Source: JACCZX01 sp963807155
GTDB taxonomy: Bacteria > Pseudomonadota > Gammaproteobacteria > Burkholderiales > Burkholderiaceae_F
NCBI GenBank assembly: GCA_963807155.1
Contig: CAWEAZ010000029.1
Location: 267,141 to 331,140, forward strand
DNA length: 64,000 nt
Direction: 5' to 3'
In this document: in pieces, positions 1-9,149 of the stretch
How positions within the stretch are numbered: position 1 is the stretch's first letter
Layout of the letters: each line of letters begins with the position of its first letter
Notes under the pieces: model-generated
Seen by the model: only the letters and a program-made list of their open reading frames with translations
Databases searched by the model: none
What the model was told of the DNA's origin: nothing
Made by a program: the position numbers and the translations under genes

Positions 1-2
1 CG

Positions 3-449
3 ACCCGTGCTGCCGTCGAAGAAGGCGTGGTCGCAGGCGGTGGAGTCGCATTTCTCCGCGCCAAGCAGGCGGTGGCGAAGGTCAAGGGCGATAACGCGGA
101 TCAGGACGCCGGTATCAAGATCGTGCTGCGCGCAATGGAAGAACCGCTGCGCCAGATCGTCGAGAACGCCGGTGAGGAACCCAGCGTTGTCGTCAACAAG
201 GTTGCCGATGGCAAGGGCAATTTCGGCTTCAATGCCCAGACGCACGAGTACGGCGATTTGGTCGCAATGGGCGTTCTGGATCCGACCAAGGTCACCCGCA
301 TGGCGTTGCAAAACGCCGCTTCGATCGCAGGGCTGATGCTGACCACCGACGCAATGGTGGCAGAGCTGGTTGAAGAAAAACAAGGTGGCGGTGGCGGTAT
401 GCCCGGTGGCATGGGCGGCATGGGCGGCATGGGTGGTATGGATATGTAA
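3..449 (+). CDS. groEL: Chaperonin GroEL, C-terminal part (cut by window edge)
   Basis: C-terminal end of the 60 kDa chaperonin that folds proteins in the cytosol in an ATP-driven double ring. The reading frame is open from base 3 and gives TRAAVEEGVVAGGGVAFLR, the conserved intermediate/equatorial return segment. NAGEEPSVVVNKV, the DPTKVTR block and a Gly-Gly-Met tail (GGMGGMGGMGGMDM) follow; the tail is typical of GroEL. About 400 residues lie upstream of the window. An intrinsic terminator follows directly. Confidence 0.97.
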   Translation, partial: TRAAVEEGVVAGGGVAFLRAKQAVAKVKGDNADQDAGIKIVLRAMEEPLRQIVENAGEEPSVVVNKVADGKGNFGFNAQTHEYGDLVAMGVLDPTKVTRMALQNAASIAGLMLTTDAMVAELVEEKQGGGGGMPGGMGGMGGMGGMDM

Positions 450-471
450 TCGGCCGCGCCGATCAGACAAG

Positions 472-497
472 AAGCCCGCTCCGGCGGGCTTTTTTTT
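472..497 (+). terminator. Intrinsic terminator of groEL
   Basis: Perfect 8-bp stem AAGCCCGC / GCGGGCTT with a four-base loop (TCCG), running into a T tract. It lies 23 bases after the groEL stop. Confidence 0.93.
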
Positions 498-564
498 GCC
501 CTGCGATTGCCGCCGTGGTCGCAGTGGGCTACAAAGCAGTCATAAGAAACGAGGGGGACTGGTC

Positions 565-1728
565 ATGCACGAATTGCCTGCGTCACCGTGGCCGGCATCG
601 GCTTCGGTCGCGGCTCCGACCGACTACCCGGTGCGCTTTGTCGGCAGCGGCAGCGAATACTTTCGAATCTGGATCGTTAATTTATTGCTGACGATCGTAA
701 CGTTAGGTATCTACTCGGCGTGGGCAAAGGTTCGGCGGCTGAAGTACATGTACCGCAACACGCAGATCGCCGATTCGTCCTTTGACTACCACGGTTCACC
801 GATCGCGATTCTGAAAGGTCGACTGATCGCGTTGGTGCTGCTGATCGCCTACAACTTCAGCTTCCAGTTGTCGTTGATTGCAGGCGTCGTCACGCTAGGG
901 CTCCTGGCTGCGGTATTTCCCTGGCTGATCCGGCAATCGCTGCGATTCAGGGCACGCTATTCGAGTTATCGCGGCATCCACTTTCAGTTCGTCGGTGGGC
1001 TGGCTGAAATCTATTTGATCGCGGCGCCGCTGATATTTTTCATCGTGCCGTTTGCGCTGCTCGGCTTTTACGCCGAAAACGAGGGGGGCGAGCCGCCGAT
1101 GTGGCTTATCGCGTTTCTCGGACTGGCGATGGTGATCTATCTCTTGGTGCTGCCGTACTTGCACTACCGATTCAAACGCTATCAGCACAACAACACTTTG
1201 CTGGGGTCCGCTGAAGCGCGGTTTACCGCAACCGCCGGCCATTTTTATGCTGTCTATGGAATCCTCTTCGCGATATTGCTCGTCATCGGGGTCGTCTTCG
1301 CCGCAGTCGGATTTATCGCTGGTGCAGGCCTTTTCAACACCAGCAAAGGGGCAAGTGTCTTCGGCGTCGGAATATTGGTGCTGGTTATCGGGTCGTACGT
1401 CGCGTACTTCTTGATTTTTTCCGCTTTCGTCGTGTTGATACAGAACCGCATTTGGAACCACACGACGGTGGGAGATGTCAGCTTCGTCAGCAAAGCGCGC
1501 GTGCTGCCGATGGCGTGGATTTACCTGGTCAATATCATCTTGCTTATCGTCACGCTCGGATTGTTCACGCCATTCGCCGTGATTCGCAGTCTTAGGTATC
1601 GGTTGGAGTCAGTCACCGCCGTCACAGTGAGCGGTATGGATCAGTTCCTGAGCGGCGCAGCGGTTGGAGACGTTGCCGCCACAGGCGAAGGCGCGGCGGA
1701 TCTGTTCGACTTCGATATTGGTTTGTGA
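565..1728 (+). CDS. DUF898 family multi-pass membrane protein (YjgN-like)
   Basis: Inner-membrane protein of the DUF898/YjgN family, function unknown. The first 20 residues are soluble; then come several hydrophobic segments in the family's two-fold pattern, each starting with F(R/I)IW(I/V)VNLLL-TLGIYSAWAKVR-like motifs (residues about 30-60 and again near the C-terminus as YLVNIILLIVTLGLFTPFAVIR). ATG 565 is preferred because a GAGGGGG ribosome-binding site lies 7 bases upstream; the frame stays open further upstream without a good site. About 387 residues. The stop overlaps the GTG of the next gene (GTGA), so the two are probably translated together. The pairing of DUF898 with an M48 protease recurs in proteobacteria. 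Confidence 0.85.
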   Translation: MHELPASPWPASASVAAPTDYPVRFVGSGSEYFRIWIVNLLLTIVTLGIYSAWAKVRRLKYMYRNTQIADSSFDYHGSPIAILKGRLIALVLLIAYNFSFQLSLIAGVVTLGLLAAVFPWLIRQSLRFRARYSSYRGIHFQFVGGLAEIYLIAAPLIFFIVPFALLGFYAENEGGEPPMWLIAFLGLAMVIYLLVLPYLHYRFKRYQHNNTLLGSAEARFTATAGHFYAVYGILFAILLVIGVVFAAVGFIAGAGLFNTSKGASVFGVGILVLVIGSYVAYFLIFSAFVVLIQNRIWNHTTVGDVSFVSKARVLPMAWIYLVNIILLIVTLGLFTPFAVIRSLRYRLESVTAVTVSGMDQFLSGAAVGDVAATGEGAADLFDFDIGL

Positions 1729-2731
1729 ACGCTGTCGACGCGCGTTACTTTGACGGGCGAAGCTCACGTCCGCACGCTGTGCGGCTGTCGGTCAACGGCG
1801 AAGATCTCGACGTCGCCGGCGATCAAGTAGCACGGCGCGAGCCCTTGTCCGAACTTCGCGTTTCGGAACCACTGGCGCACGCGCCAAGGATCGTTACTTT
1901 CGCCGACGGAGCGTTTTGCGAGATTGCGGATAACGCGGCGTTCTCGCAGATCCTGGCCACCTCCGGCCATCGCGATTCATTCGTGGTTGCGTGGCAAAAC
2001 CGGTGGCGCGGCGCCTTCATTGCGGTGTTTGCGTTGATAGCGTTTCTGTTCGTTGTGTATCGATGGGTATTGCCTGTTGCTGCCGAGTACGCCGCGGTCA
2101 GGGTGCCGCTCGCCTGGGAAGAAAGGCTTGGCCGCGAAGCGACCGCGTTTCTCGAAAAGCGCGTTTTCTCGACGACCCTGTTAGTCGCAGGAAAGGCGCG
2201 ATACGTTGATGGATCGCTTTGACGCGATCGCGCCACAGGATGGACGAGACTATGCGATTCGCTTTCGCGCGTCGAAGATCGGGCCCAACGCGCTTGCGTT
2301 GCCTGGAGGGGTGATCTATGTCACCGACGAGCTGGTCGAGCTTGCGCCCGACGACGACGCGGTAATCGGTGTGCTCGCGCACGAGCTCGGGCACATCGAG
2401 CAACGGCACCTCATGCGCCGGCTGTTTGCCAGCGCAGCAGTCGGGGCAGCGGCGGCGGTGGTATTTGGCGACGTCAGCACGATATTGGGCGCTTTGCCGG
2501 CCGTATTGATCGACCTCGACTATTCACGCGCAATGGAGCGTGAAGCCGATTTGTACGCGGTCGACCTGCTACGCGCGAACGGCATATCGACAGGATCGTT
2601 GGCGACGCTGTTCGAGCGCATGCAGAGCCGCCCACGACAAACGAGGCCCTAAAGGCGACTGGCCGACTTACTTGTCGACGCATCCGCCAACACCCGAGCG
2701 CGTCGAGTTGTTTCGAACGCCGGCGAAATGA
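1725..2731 (+). pseudogene. M48 family membrane zinc metalloprotease, two frameshifts
   Basis: Secreted or periplasm-facing peptidase of family M48 (BepA/HtpX-like), coupled to the DUF898 gene. The first part (1725 to about 2200) has a soluble N-terminus and one membrane segment near residue 95-115. The middle part has NALALPGGVIYVTDELV and the zinc motif HELGH with EREAD downstream as third ligand. The last part (frame 3, to 2731) carries STHPPTPERVELF, the family's C-terminal signature. The parts lie in three successive frames. Both breaks (near 2190-2205 and 2630) fit one extra base each, so the gene may be intact in the organism. Expected length is about 335 residues. Confidence 0.8.
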
Positions 2732-2745
2732 ACAGACATGACCGA

Positions 2746-3640
2746 TTAGCGTGCCGTCGGTCGAGGCGTCAGGAAAACCGACGACAGTGCGACCAGAATC
2801 AAAATGAGCGCCGCATAGTCTTGCCAGAGCGGTCTCTCTCCAAGCAGCACCATGCCAGAGAAAACGCCGATCACGGGAATCATCATTACCGATAGTCCGC
2901 TCGCAGCGGGCGGCAGCTTACGCGCGAGCATCGACCACACGACATGGCAGAACGCGATCGCTAACACCATGTTGTAGACAATCGATGCCCACTCGGCGGT
3001 CCCTGGCATTCGCCAGCGCGGCATCTCGAACAAGATCGACCCGACAAACATGACAACCAGGGTCATCGTCAGCATCCAGAACGTCAGCGCAATGATCGGC
3101 ATGTCGGTCAGATGTCGCCGCATCAGATGAGTCCCGTAGCCCCAAGACGCCGCGGCGATCAGCATGAGCACGGTACCTAGCGGCGCGCCGGCCAGTGCTG
3201 TGAACTCGGAAGACAGCAGCAATAGCGTGCCCACCAAGGCTGCCAGCACGCCCCACCAGTGTCGACGCAACGGCTTCTCATTGAACGCGATCAGACCGAT
3301 CACCACTGCCCACACCGGCATAGTGTAAGCCGAGGATCGCGGCGCGGCCCGAGGGCAACATCTTGATGGCGATGATCGCGAGCAGGTGCCACATGATCAG
3401 GTTCGGTAGCGCCAGCTTGAGCACAAGCGGCCATGCCCCTGCCGGAACGGCCATCGGCACACGCATCACGCGTGCCCAGCACCAGATGACGACAAGTCCA
3501 CCGGCGATACAGAGCGTGCGGAAGTACAGGGGCGGCAACTCGGCCACACCAATTTTCATCACCGGCCAATTGAGACCCCAGAACAGGGTTAACAACACCA
3601 GCAGCGTTAAGTCACGTGCGGAAAGTCTTGTTGCAGGCAT
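2746..3640 (-). pseudogene. EamA/DMT-family permease, one frameshift
   Basis: Drug/metabolite transporter superfamily permease with ten predicted membrane helices in two EamA repeats, likely exporting or importing a small metabolite; the substrate cannot be told. The first half starts at the ATG at 3640 (MPATRLSARDL) with FWGLNWPVMK in helix 1. The second half runs to 2746. The frames join if one base of the AA pair at 3327-3328 is extra: the protein would then read GRAAILGYTMPVWAVVIG. Convergent with the M48 gene, 14 bases apart. Confidence 0.8.
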
Positions 3641-3692
3641 CGCCCCGAGGCTAGCACCGGTCCTGACCTGTAAAATCGCTCGCGGAGGGCGC

Positions 3693-4514
3693 ATGAAGTT
3701 TGTCGAGATGCTGAAGGCGCGATGGAGTGCAGCCGACACGCTACTGTGCGTGGGACTGGATCCCGACCCAGCTCGCTTTCCAGAGCATCTGCGCCGCAGC
3801 GACGATTCGATCTTCGAGTTCTGTAAATCTATCGTCGACGCGACCGCCGATTTCGCCTGTGCCTTTAAGCCACAAATCGCCTACTTCGCATCGGCGGGGG
3901 CCGAAGATGCGTTGCAACGCCTGATCACCTACATTCGCGAGAGCCAGCCCGCCGTTCCGGTGATTCTCGACGCCAAGCGCGGCGATATGGCGTCGACCGC
4001 GCAGCATTACGCGCGCGAAGTTTTCGAGCGCTACAACGCACATGCGGTGACGCTGTCGCCGTACCTTGGCCTCGATTCAATCGAGCCGTATCTCGCTTAC
4101 GCCGACCGCGGAATATTTCTTCTGTGCCGGACCAGCAACGCCGGCGGCGATGACCTGCAGATGCTGACGGTGGAAGGAGAGCGGTTGTACGAGCGCGTGG
4201 CACGACTCGCCAGCGGCTGGAATCGCAGCGGCCAGATCGGGCTGGTCGTGGGCGCTACTTATCCTCGTGAACTCGCGCGCGTGCGCTCGCTGGTTGGCGA
4301 AATGCCGCTGTTGGTGCCTGGAATAGGTGCGCAGGGCGGAAACGTGGAGGCAAGCGTCAAGGCGGGACAAACAGCCGATGGAGCCGGCATTGTCGTCAAC
4401 TCTTCACGCGCAATCATTTACGCGTCGGGCGGCAATGAATTCGCGGCAGCTGCGCGCAGCGCAGCCCAGACAGCGCGTGACGAAATCAATCGTTACCGGT
4501 TCGCCACCGCGTAG
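3693..4514 (+). CDS. pyrF: Orotidine 5'-phosphate decarboxylase
   Basis: Last step of de novo UMP synthesis: decarboxylation of OMP in the cytosol. About 273 residues, the long (type 2) form found in many betaproteobacteria. The N-terminus has LCVGLDPDPARFP, and the catalytic Lys/Asp tetrad is in DAKRGDM (about residue 92-98). Phosphate-binding motif VPGIGAQGG lies near residue 210. ATG 3693 follows a CGGAGGG ribosome-binding site; the longer frame upstream overlaps the divergent permease. The stop is 3 bases from the end of the convergent CorC-like gene. Confidence 0.95.
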   Translation: MKFVEMLKARWSAADTLLCVGLDPDPARFPEHLRRSDDSIFEFCKSIVDATADFACAFKPQIAYFASAGAEDALQRLITYIRESQPAVPVILDAKRGDMASTAQHYAREVFERYNAHAVTLSPYLGLDSIEPYLAYADRGIFLLCRTSNAGGDDLQMLTVEGERLYERVARLASGWNRSGQIGLVVGATYPRELARVRSLVGEMPLLVPGIGAQGGNVEASVKAGQTADGAGIVVNSSRAIIYASGGNEFAAAARSAAQTARDEINRYRFATA

Positions 4515-4517
4515 CGA

Positions 4518-5861
4518 TCAGCGCGGCGGATTGGCCGAGGCATCCTTGGTCTTTTCGTCTTCATCGTGCGACTTCTGGGGCAAGTGCGACGCCAGCACTT
4601 TATCGATGCGATGCTTGTCCATGTCGACGATCTCGAATCTCCACCCCTGCCACTCGGCCACATCACCGGTGTGCGGCACGCGGCCCAGCAGCAGCATCAC
4701 CATGCCGCTTAGCGTGTTGTAGCGGCCGAGTTCCTCTTCTGGCGCCGCGGCAAACCCAAGCCGGTCTTTCAATTCGGGTAGCGGAATCAATCCGTCGAGC
4801 AGCCACGAACCGTCGTGCCGCAGCACTGCCCATGCATCGTCGACGCTGGGGGTTTTGAATTCACCCGTGATCGCCTCGAGCAGATCCTGCAGCGTCACCA
4901 AGCCTTGAATCTCGCCGTATTCGTCGACGACCAGCGCCATGTGCGATGTCGATGAGCGAAACGTTTCAAGCAATTCCATGCCGGTCAGCGATTCAGGGAC
5001 GTACGCCGCTGCTGCCAGACCTTTCGAGAAGTCCGGCGCCTGGCCGCGAATCGTTTGCTGCAGCATGCTGCTCGCGCTGATGATGCCAACCACGTCGCGC
5101 AGGCCGCCGCGGCATACAGGAAAGCGCGAGCGTTGCGACTCCAACACCTTGTTCAGATTGTCGGCCGGCGAATCGTCAAGATCGATATACACGATGTCCG
5201 ACCGCGGCGTCATCAACGATGCAATCTGCCGGTCATCGAGACGGAACACATTGCGCACCATCGCGCGCTCTTGCTCGTCAATTACGCCGTGATCGGAACC
5301 CTCCTGAATCAGCGCGTGAATCTCCTCTTCGGTCACCGACGTGGCGCGCCGGCCATGCGTACCAAAGAGCTTTAGCAAGAGATCGGTTGACGATGACAAC
5401 AACCGCACGAACGGCCGAGCCCCAGTCGCCAACCAACGGATCGGCCGCGCGACGGTGCGTGCGATTGCTTCCGGCCAGATTTGCCCCAGGCGCTTTGGCA
5501 CCAGTTCACCGATCACGATGGACACGTACGTAATGACGAGCACTACCAGCACGGTGGCGCCAAGACTGGCGTTGCCGGGCTTCACACCGAGCTCCATTAA
5601 CCAGTGGCTGAGCGGCTGTGCGAACGCGGCCTCGCCAACGATGCCGCTGGTGATACCGATCGATGTGATGCCCACCTGAATCGTTGACAAGAAGCGCGTC
5701 GGCTCGGCATTCAGCGCGATCGCCGCAGCGGCACCTCGGTCGCCTTCTTCGACCAGCAGTTGCAGTCGCGCACGGCGCGCGGTCACTAGCGCGATCTCCG
5801 ACATCGCGAAGACACCGTTCAGTGTGATCAGGCCGAGCAAGATCAGAGCTTCGATGGGCAT
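4518..5861 (-). CDS. CNNM/CBS-domain membrane protein (CorC/HlyC family)
   Basis: Inner-membrane protein of the DUF21-CBS-CBS-CorC_HlyC type, implicated in Mg2+/Co2+ or other divalent-cation efflux. The N-terminal DUF21 part (about residues 1-190) has four hydrophobic stretches and begins ALILLGLITLNGVFAMSE. Then come two CBS domains (LMTPRSDIVYIDLDD and VVDEYGEIQGLVTLQDLL) and the C-terminal CorC_HlyC transporter-associated domain with YNTLSGMVMLLLGRVPHTG. About 447 residues. ATG 5861 is chosen; in-frame GTG 5870 and TTG 5879 are also possible. No start has a strong ribosome-binding site. Confidence 0.9.
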   Translation of the reverse strand: MPIEALILLGLITLNGVFAMSEIALVTARRARLQLLVEEGDRGAAAAIALNAEPTRFLSTIQVGITSIGITSGIVGEAAFAQPLSHWLMELGVKPGNASLGATVLVVLVITYVSIVIGELVPKRLGQIWPEAIARTVARPIRWLATGARPFVRLLSSSTDLLLKLFGTHGRRATSVTEEEIHALIQEGSDHGVIDEQERAMVRNVFRLDDRQIASLMTPRSDIVYIDLDDSPADNLNKVLESQRSRFPVCRGGLRDVVGIISASSMLQQTIRGQAPDFSKGLAAAAYVPESLTGMELLETFRSSTSHMALVVDEYGEIQGLVTLQDLLEAITGEFKTPSVDDAWAVLRHDGSWLLDGLIPLPELKDRLGFAAAPEEELGRYNTLSGMVMLLLGRVPHTGDVAEWQGWRFEIVDMDKHRIDKVLASHLPQKSHDEDEKTKDASANPPR

Positions 5862-5866
5862 GGCGG

Positions 5867-6216
5867 TCACTTGGGACAAAGTGGGAGGTGCGCGGACAGT
5901 TGCGCAGATTCGGGCGAAGCAAGCGATGAAGATCGCTGCATGTGTTCAGCGGCAGCCAAGCCGGCCAGCGCAACGCAGTTCTGTGGATACTTCTGCAGAT
6001 CGTCGCTAAAAACCTTATGTGCTTCGGCGCACGATGGGCGTTCAGCAGCGCATCGCCCAGCGTGTGGCGCGCAGGCAATGGCCACACCGGCGGATCGTCA
6101 GCCGCCAGCCGATCTTCGGCAGCAACGGCGGCGCGCGCGAAACGCAGCGCGTCGCCATGCATCTGGCGCCCGATAACCATAACGCCAGCCACCCATGGCG
6201 GCACGAAGCGACTCAT
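5867..6216 (-). pseudogene. Remnant of a TPR protein C-terminus
   Basis: Two overlapping minus-strand frames together read like the last repeats of a tetratricopeptide protein: GDALRFARAAVAAEDRLAAD, a PPVWPLPARHTLGDALL block, then in the next frame a CAEAHKVFSDDLQKYPQN helix pair and ALAGLAAAEHMQ. These match the usual C-terminal 'eDRLaydePpxW...PaRxxLGaaLL...AexvFrxDLxxxPxNgxaLxGLa' pattern of such proteins. Nothing of the N-terminal repeats is present, because the alpha/beta hydrolase gene lies directly upstream. Probably a truncated leftover. It also fills the otherwise empty space between the CorC-like gene and the hydrolase. Confidence 0.5.
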
Positions 6217-6232
6217 CCGCAAGTCTACAAAA

Positions 6233-7126
6233 TCAATCCGCAAAGAACGCTTGCATCTGCGCGCTCAATAAATCGGGCGCCTCTTCCGGGATGTAATGAC
6301 CGGTCGGCGTGGTACGACCGGCCACTGTCTGGCGCGAGCGGCTCTGCCAATCTTCGATCGGAGTAAAGAGCTTGTTCACGACGCCGCGCTCACCCCACAG
6401 CACGTGAAGCGGGCACTCGAGCCGCCTGTCTGCCTGTACGTCAGTGCGGTCGTGCTCGAGGTCGATCGACGCGGCGGCACGATAGTCCTCGCACATCGCG
6501 TGCACCGCCGCTTGCGTAAAGCAGCGCTCGTACTCTGTCAGCGCCCGCGGGTCGAACAACCCAGTGCCAGCTGATCCCCAGCCCCCCAGTTTGTTGCGCA
6601 GATAAAAGCCCGGATTGGCGCCGATCAACGTTTCGGGCAGTGGCTCGGGTTGAATCAGAAAGAACCAGTGGTAATAAAGCGTCGCAAAATCCATCGTCGT
6701 GCGCTCGTACATTGCGAGCGTCGGCGAAATGTCGAGCACCATCAGACGTGCGACACACTGCGGATGATCGAGCGCGAGCCGATGCGCGACGCGCCCGCCG
6801 CGATCGTGACCGCAGACGAAGAAGCGCTCGAATCCAAGCGAGCGCATCAGTTCGACCGCGTCGAGCGCCATCGTGCGTTTCGAATACGCTCCATGGTCCG
6901 CCGCGCTCGGCGGCTTGTCCGAATCGCCGTAGCCACGAAGATCCGGCATCACCAGCGTGTAACGCGTGGCCAGCTGCGGCGCGACCTTGTGCCAGATCGC
7001 GTGCGTCTGCGGAAAGCCATGCAGCAGCAACAGCGGCGGCCCGCTGCCACCATGCCGCACGTGAACGTTGATGCCGTTGGCGCGCCGCGTTTGCTGCGCG
7101 AACCCGGGGAACAGTTCTACGCTCAA
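6233..7126 (-). CDS. Alpha/beta hydrolase, haloacetate dehalogenase-like
   Basis: Soluble alpha/beta-fold hydrolase of about 297 residues. LLLLHGFPQTHAIWHKV provides the oxyanion loop. GHDRGGR has Asp in place of Ser as nucleophile, as in fluoroacetate/haloalkane dehalogenases and epoxide hydrolases. PTGHYIPEEAP carries the catalytic His near the C-terminus. MPDLRGYGDSDKP also matches that subgroup. A TTG start at 7126 is preferred: GAGAGG lies just upstream, and the TTG overlaps the TGA of the restored pncC frame (TTGA), suggesting coupled translation. The real substrate is unknown. Confidence 0.82.
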   Translation of the reverse strand: MSVELFPGFAQQTRRANGINVHVRHGGSGPPLLLLHGFPQTHAIWHKVAPQLATRYTLVMPDLRGYGDSDKPPSAADHGAYSKRTMALDAVELMRSLGFERFFVCGHDRGGRVAHRLALDHPQCVARLMVLDISPTLAMYERTTMDFATLYYHWFFLIQPEPLPETLIGANPGFYLRNKLGGWGSAGTGLFDPRALTEYERCFTQAAVHAMCEDYRAAASIDLEHDRTDVQADRRLECPLHVLWGERGVVNKLFTPIEDWQSRSRQTVAGRTTPTGHYIPEEAPDLLSAQMQAFFAD

Positions 7127-7655
7127 ATGTCCTCTCGCTGCTCGAGCAGTCCGATCAATGTTTCGAGCGCAATGACAATGCTTCGCGGTGCGCACGACGT
7201 TGCGATCGCCGAGTAGGTGCTCGGTTCGCGTTTTGACCCACGGCGCGCTTTGACGGATCGCGGCGAATCGCCCACGCGAAACACACCGTTCCTACGGGCT
7301 TGCTGATGGAGCCACCGTCCGGCCCGGCAATCCCGGTCACCGCGAGCGACACGTGCGCACCATGCGATAACGCTCCCAGCGCCATGGCGCGCGCCACCGG
7401 CTCGCTGACCGCGCCAAAGTCGCGCAGATACGCAGACGGCACGCCCAGCATCTGCATTTTTGCTTCATTTGAGTAGGTAATAAATCCGCGGTCGTACCAG
7501 GCGCTCGAGCCGGGCACGATGGTGATGGCGTAGGCGACGCCCCCGGCTGTGCACGACTCTGCGGTAGCCAGCGTCAGATGTTGCGCGCGTAGTGCTGAGC
7601 CGAGCCGATGGGCCAGCCGCTCAATTGTGTGCGCGGCGTCGTTCATAGCCATCAC
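7123..7655 (-). pseudogene. pncC: Nicotinamide-nucleotide amidase (CinA C-terminal type), two frameshifts
   Basis: Deamidates NMN to nicotinate mononucleotide in pyridine-nucleotide salvage. TAESCTAGGVAY (residues about 30-41), the YSNEAK motif and AVTGIAGPDGG are the family hallmarks. After about residue 130 the frame is lost. Removing one A from the AAAA run near 7229 restores TRTEHLLGDRNVVRTA. Removing one A near 7181 restores SIVIALETLIGLLEQRED and a stop at 7123, giving the usual length of about 175 residues. The start overlaps the end of thiL, so it is the last gene of the rib-nusB-thiL operon. Confidence 0.82.
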
Positions 7656-8647
7656 TGTCCAAAATGATCGTAGGCACCCTTGCCAGTGTCTACCGGCGCC
7701 CCGCGCTCGTCTAGCACGGCTAGATCAGCGGTTGCCGTGATCGCTCCGATGCGTGTGATTGGCGTCGTTTCCGCCGCCGCAATGACATCTTCGCGACGAT
7801 TGGATTGCGCAGTAAACAGGAGTTCGTAATCGTCGCCACCGCCAAGCGCGAAGCGCCGCTGCATGTGCATAGGTTGACGCTGCAGCAGCGGCGAGCGCGG
7901 CACACGCTCCCAGTCGATCACCGCGCCGACGTCCGAGGCTTGCAGAACGTGACGCAGATCGCCGGCCAGTCCATCCGAAATGTCGATCGCGCTGCTGGCG
8001 ACACCGACTAGTCGTGCTCCCAGACGGACGCGCGGTGTCGGCCGCTCCAGGCGAGCGACCCCCTGCTCCGCATCCGTGGCCAGCAGCTTCACTTCGCCAC
8101 GGCGAAACGCGAGACCTAGCGCAGCGTCACCGAGTTGGCCCGACACCCAAATGTCATCGCCCACCTGGGCCCCGGAGCGCAGCAACGCCCGACCGGTCGG
8201 TACCGTCCCCATCGCAGTCACCGTGATCATCACACCGCTCGGAGAGCGGGTCGTGTCACCGCCCGCCAGCACACAACCGTAATCATCGGCCAGTGCGTAC
8301 AACCCGCGACTGAACTCGGCGAGCCACGCTTCATCGACTCGCGGTAGCGCAATCGCCAGCAGGAAGCAGCGTGGCGTCGCCCCACACGCCGCGAGATCCG
8401 AAAGATTGACGGCGAGTGATTTGTGCCCGAGCGCAGCCGGATCCACGTCCGAAAGAAAATGCACTCCTTCGATCAGGGTATCGGTCGACACCGCCCATTG
8501 CTCGCCGGCGTCGGCGGCCAGCAGCGCGCAATCGTCGCCGGAGCCGACGGCAACGTACCTATCGACGGGGGTCGGCCGCCTGAAGAATCGCTCGATCAAC
8601 TCGAATTCGCCGATCGAGATGTCCGAAGCCTGTTCGCGCAGGGTCAA
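7652..8647 (-). CDS. thiL: Thiamine-monophosphate kinase
   Basis: ATP-dependent phosphorylation of thiamine phosphate to the active cofactor thiamine diphosphate, in the cytosol. AIRS/PurM fold, about 331 residues: GEFELIERFF at the start, GDDCALL, the WAVSTDTLIEGVHF Mg2+ site, LSDLAACGATP, GGDTTRSP, and GGDDYELLFTA toward the end. TTG 8647 is chosen because a GAGG ribosome-binding site lies 5-8 bases upstream and it begins 13 bases after the nusB stop; the longer open frame runs back into nusB. Confidence 0.92.
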   Translation of the reverse strand: MTLREQASDISIGEFELIERFFRRPTPVDRYVAVGSGDDCALLAADAGEQWAVSTDTLIEGVHFLSDVDPAALGHKSLAVNLSDLAACGATPRCFLLAIALPRVDEAWLAEFSRGLYALADDYGCVLAGGDTTRSPSGVMITVTAMGTVPTGRALLRSGAQVGDDIWVSGQLGDAALGLAFRRGEVKLLATDAEQGVARLERPTPRVRLGARLVGVASSAIDISDGLAGDLRHVLQASDVGAVIDWERVPRSPLLQRQPMHMQRRFALGGGDDYELLFTAQSNRREDVIAAAETTPITRIGAITATADLAVLDERGAPVDTGKGAYDHFGQ

Positions 8648-8660
8648 ATCAACCTCGGAA

Positions 8661-9143
8661 TCAGCTTCGTGCCGCAACCTCGGCTTCGCGCAGTGCTGCC
8701 GCAACCTTGTCGAGGACTCCATTGACGTATCGAAAGCCGTCGGCACCGCCGAAGTTCTTTGCGAGTTCGACGGCTTCGTTGATCACTACGCGATAGGGAA
8801 TTTCGAGGCGATACTGCAATTCATACGTTGCAATCAGCAGGATCGCATGCTCGACGGGTGACAGCACACTGACCGCGCGGTCGAGATGCGGAGCGAATCG
8901 CGCGCGCAAGTCTGCAGCGTGCTCGATGGCACCCTTGAGTAACTCTCGATAATGCGCGATGTCGGCTCCAGCTTGCGCTTCGCCGTCGTCTAGCGGCTGC
9001 GCTTCGATCGTTGCGGCGTCGCGGCCGGCGAGCAGCCATTGATACAGCCCTTGAAGCGCCAGCTCTCGCGCACGGCGTCGGGCGCTTCGGCTGCTGCCCT
9101 TGGTTGCCCGAGCTGAGCCGCCCGGCGGGCTTGTCGGCTGCAA
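8661..9143 (-). CDS. nusB: Transcription antitermination factor NusB
   Basis: Binds boxA RNA with S10 (NusE) for rRNA antitermination. An all-helical NusB fold is visible: SARRRARELALQGLYQWLL at the N-terminus, EHAILLIATYEL in the centre, and IPYRVVINEAVELAKNFGG with a FRYVNGVLDKVAA C-terminal helix. About 160 residues with a 20-residue basic N-terminal extension compared with E. coli. It starts with TTG, 6 bases after the ribH stop, in the usual ribH-nusB-thiL order. Confidence 0.95.
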   Translation of the reverse strand: MQPTSPPGGSARATKGSSRSARRRARELALQGLYQWLLAGRDAATIEAQPLDDGEAQAGADIAHYRELLKGAIEHAADLRARFAPHLDRAVSVLSPVEHAILLIATYELQYRLEIPYRVVINEAVELAKNFGGADGFRYVNGVLDKVAAALREAEVAARS

Positions 9144-9149
9144 GTGAAA

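Noticed and set aside
895..1461. Long minus-strand open frame inside the DUF898 gene
   Set aside because: It is the antisense of a convincing membrane protein, rich in Asp, Arg and Gln, with no family pattern and no ribosome-binding site.
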